Below are positions 32,124 to 35,065 of a stretch of 35,065 nucleotides of DNA, piece by piece. The notes beneath the pieces were generated by a model, which was not told where the DNA came from, searched no databases, and worked only from the letters and a program-made list of their open reading frames with translations. The stretch is from JBCCSZ01 sp039199225 (GTDB lineage Bacteria > Bacteroidota > Bacteroidia > Chitinophagales > Saprospiraceae). A program made the position numbers and the translations under genes. Position 1 is the stretch's first letter. Each line of letters opens with the position of its first letter. The stretch spans positions 1-35,065 of the forward strand of contig JBCCSZ010000035.1 of the NCBI GenBank assembly GCA_039199225.1, read 5' to 3'.

Positions 32124-35065
32124 ATGCACCAACGGTTTCTTTCTCAAAGATGCTTCGCTTTGTCGAGTTTGCTGATAATCAGCTTGCTCTGTATCGTTGC
32201 TTCCTGCACTTCATCTGTTTCTTATCCCGACGAAATTGCCGATCGATTACCCGATAAAGTAGATTTCAACTTTCACATCAAGCCCATCTTATCCGATCGC
32301 TGTTTTAATTGCCACGGGCAAGACGAAAGCAGTCGACAGGCCGGTTTGCGGTTGGACACGAAAGAAGGTGCTTTTGCAGATATGGACAGCAGCAAATGGT
32401 CCAGCCATTTTGCCATCAAGCCCGGCAGTATTTCCCAAAGTGAAATCATTCAGCGCATTTATGCGCAGGACGAAGACATAGTCATGCCGCCGCCGGAATC
32501 TAAAATGGCACTCAGCGAATACGAAAAAGCCCTATTGACCAAATGGATCGAACAGGGAGCCGAATGGAAAGAGCATTGGTCCTTTACGCCTCCGAGCAAG
32601 GCTACGCCTCCCAAAGTACAAGACAAGACCTGGCCCATAAATTTCATCGACCAATTTGTGTTGGCCACGCTCGAAAAGGAGGGCTTAGCGCCTTCTAAGG
32701 AGGCCGATAAGGAAAGGCTACTTCGGCGGGTAAGCATGGATTTGACGGGACTGCCACCTAATCTCGAAACGATGGATGCCTTTTTGACCGATGACTCCGC
32801 CGATGCTTACGAAAAAGTCGTTGATCAACTTTTGAAATCCGATGCCTATGCCGAACGCATGGCCATGAATTGGATGGACTTGAGTCGCTATGCCGATTCG
32901 CACGGGCTGCATGCCGATGGTTGGCGATTGATGTGGCCTTGGCGAGATTGGGTCATCGATGCATTCAAGAAAAATAGGCCCTACGATGAATTTGTCACTT
33001 GGCAATTGGCGGGCGACTTGCTGCCCAATGCCACCAAAGAGCAAAAGTTGGCTACTGCCTTCAACCGCAATCATCCCATGACGGCGGAAGGTGGCGTTGT
33101 GGATGAGGAGTTTCGATTGGAATATGTCTTTGACCGTACCAACACAGCCGCGACGGTTTTTTTGGGCCTGACAATGGAATGCGCACGTTGCCACGACCAC
33201 AAGTTCGATCCCATTTCTCAGAAAGAGTATTACCAAATGTCTGCCTTTTTTAACAATGTCAAGGAGTTGGGGATGACTGGCGATGATGGCAATTACGGCC
33301 CGATGCTTCCGCTCCCGGATACAACAACAGAAAGGCAAATTGCGGCTTTGGACCAACAAATCGAGGAAGTTGAACGCCTCCTAGATCAGCAAAAAGCAGA
33401 AGTAGCTGAAAACAGTGCATTCATTAAGGCATTGCAGCGACGTCCAGAAATAGACCTCCGATCAGAGGGTCGGCATTATGCTTTTGATAAATTCCAGCGA
33501 CGCAAGCACAAAAACGGATGGTACGAAAAAGTGCTGGACCCACCGTCCGAAGTAATCGCCTCTGACAAAATTGTCCTTAAAGAAGGATACAAGGGAACAG
33601 CTTATCAGGTGACCAATGATTACGATTTGATCCACCTGGGCAAAGAGGGCTATTTCGAATTTACCCAAGCTTTCTCCGCTGGGGCTTGGATCAAAACCGA
33701 TACCAGTGGCAGCAACCAGACCATCCTGTGTACGGCAGGTGATAAAAACAACTTTTGGCGAGGATGGGAGCTTTACCTGGACGAACACAACCGCCCGGCT
33801 GCCCGACTGATCCATTCGCTGCCACACAATTACATTCATGTCAAAGCAAAGATCGATAGCATTGCAACAAACGCCTGGCAACATGTCTTCTTTACCTATG
33901 ATGGCAGCGGAAAAGCGGCTGGACTACAATTGTTTGTCAATGGGCGAATGATCAAAACAACGGTCGAATTTGATCGCCTGTACAAAAGCATTCTGCCCGT
34001 CCACAGTGGCAACCACCAACCGGACCAACGATCGGTTCGGGTCGGCAAGAGCTATCGGAATTTTACCGGAGAATCTGGCTTATTTTCAGGTATGTTGGAC
34101 GAAGTAGATGTATTCTCCCGACAACTTAGTCAACTCGAAGTTTCCCACCTGGCGGAAACACCAATGTTGAATTTGGCTCAAGTTGATCCAGAAAACATCG
34201 AATCGAAGGACAAAGAAATACTACTCGAACATCAATTATTGAAAAAGGAAGATGGCTTTCGGAAAGCACAGGAAAATCTAGCTGATTTGCGCAACCAACG
34301 CCTGGCGGCTTTCAAGGAGGTTCCAGAAGTGATGGTGATGGAAGAAATGCCAGAGCCACATGCTGCCCATGTCTTGTTCCGTGGCGACTATCGCATGAAA
34401 CGGGAGCGAGTAACAGCTGGAACGCCTGCCAAAGTCTTGAACTTTCCAGACAATGCCCCGCGCAACCGCCTGGGCTTGGCCCAATGGTTGATGCACAAAG
34501 ACAATCCACTCACGGCCCGGGTAGCCGTCAATCGCTACTGGCAGCTGTTCTTCGGCCAAGGTTTGGTCAATACACCGCAGGACTTTGGTTACCAAGGAGC
34601 GCTGCCCTCCCATCCGGCCCTGCTGGACTGGCTGGCCGTTGAGTTTCGGGAATCGGGCTGGGACATCAAGGCCCTTTGTCGCAAAATCGTTCTGTCGGCT
34701 ACTTATCGCCAATCATCTAAAGCCACGCCAGCCCTTTTGGAGAAAGACCCCTCCAATCAGCTTTTGGCCAGGGGACCTTCCCATCGACTAGCTGCAGAGA
34801 TGATTCGGGACAATGCGCTGGCAGCTTGTGGGCTGCTGGTCCATAAGGTCGGTGGCGAGAGCGTCCGCCCCTATCAACCAGAGGGTTTGTGGATAGATAA
34901 GGGTACCTTCTCGCACAAGCTACTGCGCTACATCCCCAGCCAAGGCGATGATTTGTATCGACGCAGCCTTTACACCTTTGTCAAGAGAACCTCCCCCCAC
35001 CCCGCCATGCAAGCCTTCGATGCTCCCAACAGAAGCATCTGCACCGTGCAACGCGAACGCACCAA
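32124..35065 (+). CDS. Heme-motif DUF1549-LamG-DUF1553 lipoprotein, 3' end outside window
   Basis: The frame runs from the ATG at 32124 to the window edge (980 codons) with no stop. Residue Cys28 ends a lipobox-like VASC after a hydrophobic signal. A planctomycete-type cytochrome c domain (PSCyt1) follows, with the heme motif CFNCH at residues 60-64 and a possible distal Met in IVMPPPES. DUF1549 follows at ~175-410 (LLRRVSMDLTGLPPNLE, RYADSHG, FNRNHPMTAEGGVVDEEFR, CARCHDHKFDPI, a second CxxCH). A coiled coil (~415-445) leads to a LamG/concanavalin-like domain (~490-675, HVFFTYDGSG, FSGMLDEVDVFSR). DUF1553 then begins near residue 770 (RNRLGLAQWLM, ARVAVNRYWQLFFGQGLV, FGYQGALPSHPALLDWLA). Planctomycetes carry many such genes; oxidation or binding of polymeric carbohydrate is suspected but unproven. 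Confidence 0.88.
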   Translation, partial: MHQRFLSQRCFALSSLLIISLLCIVASCTSSVSYPDEIADRLPDKVDFNFHIKPILSDRCFNCHGQDESSRQAGLRLDTKEGAFADMDSSKWSSHFAIKPGSISQSEIIQRIYAQDEDIVMPPPESKMALSEYEKALLTKWIEQGAEWKEHWSFTPPSKATPPKVQDKTWPINFIDQFVLATLEKEGLAPSKEADKERLLRRVSMDLTGLPPNLETMDAFLTDDSADAYEKVVDQLLKSDAYAERMAMNWMDLSRYADSHGLHADGWRLMWPWRDWVIDAFKKNRPYDEFVTWQLAGDLLPNATKEQKLATAFNRNHPMTAEGGVVDEEFRLEYVFDRTNTAATVFLGLTMECARCHDHKFDPISQKEYYQMSAFFNNVKELGMTGDDGNYGPMLPLPDTTTERQIAALDQQIEEVERLLDQQKAEVAENSAFIKALQRRPEIDLRSEGRHYAFDKFQRRKHKNGWYEKVLDPPSEVIASDKIVLKEGYKGTAYQVTNDYDLIHLGKEGYFEFTQAFSAGAWIKTDTSGSNQTILCTAGDKNNFWRGWELYLDEHNRPAARLIHSLPHNYIHVKAKIDSIATNAWQHVFFTYDGSGKAAGLQLFVNGRMIKTTVEFDRLYKSILPVHSGNHQPDQRSVRVGKSYRNFTGESGLFSGMLDEVDVFSRQLSQLEVSHLAETPMLNLAQVDPENIESKDKEILLEHQLLKKEDGFRKAQENLADLRNQRLAAFKEVPEVMVMEEMPEPHAAHVLFRGDYRMKRERVTAGTPAKVLNFPDNAPRNRLGLAQWLMHKDNPLTARVAVNRYWQLFFGQGLVNTPQDFGYQGALPSHPALLDWLAVEFRESGWDIKALCRKIVLSATYRQSSKATPALLEKDPSNQLLARGPSHRLAAEMIRDNALAACGLLVHKVGGESVRPYQPEGLWIDKGTFSHKLLRYIPSQGDDLYRRSLYTFVKRTSPHPAMQAFDAPNRSICTVQRERT

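Noticed and set aside
32718..33359. 213-codon open frame on the - strand
   Set aside because: Antisense to the DUF1549 domain, which has clear family motifs on the + strand.

Overview
The window looks like the chromosome of a free-living Bacteroidota, probably of the Saprospirales/Lewinella type; this placement is inference. The evidence is: a SusC/SusD pair; a type IX secretion (T9SS type B) C-terminal domain; a short primary sigma factor without region 1.1; several lipoproteins; start codons without a clear Shine-Dalgarno sequence; and TTTG / TAnnTTTG promoter-like elements. No tRNA, rRNA, CRISPR array, transposase or phage gene was seen.

Layout. 1-1670 (+) is the 3' part of a gene for a tandem Ig-like repeat protein, closed by a strong terminator. 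1842-5107 (-) holds four small to medium genes: a Nudix-like protein, a small secreted protein, a membrane-anchored hypothetical and an SH3-domain lipoprotein. 5203-9131 (-) is the housekeeping block rpsO, pnp, rpoD, each with its own terminator. An RDD membrane protein (+) converges with a six-TM histidine kinase (-), which lies downstream of mazG. A small cysteine-bearing membrane protein (+) follows from a divergent promoter region. Next come a large DUF5916/CBM9-like outer-membrane protein and ribA (both -), then a secreted transglutaminase-like protein (+).

17447-18017 is mostly empty apart from a possible 33-residue membrane peptide gene. An AraC-type regulator followed by murQ (+) comes next, then a secreted jelly-roll protein (-) and a T9SS-sorted protein (+).

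The right end (23173-35065, all +) is an accessory locus: susC, susD, a large FG-GAP/UnbV lipoprotein, and a DUF1549-LamG-DUF1553 lipoprotein with a CxxCH heme motif that runs off the window. The pair could import a large substrate across the outer membrane while the two surface or periplasmic lipoproteins bind or oxidise it. No glycoside hydrolase, sulfatase or peptidase lies within the visible part, so the substrate cannot be named.

The non-coding signals most worth checking are two adjacent hairpins just upstream of pnp, a palindrome carrying -7 elements on both strands between mazG and the small membrane protein, and a family of GTGATTTGGTGATT-like repeats found at two distant intergenic sites.
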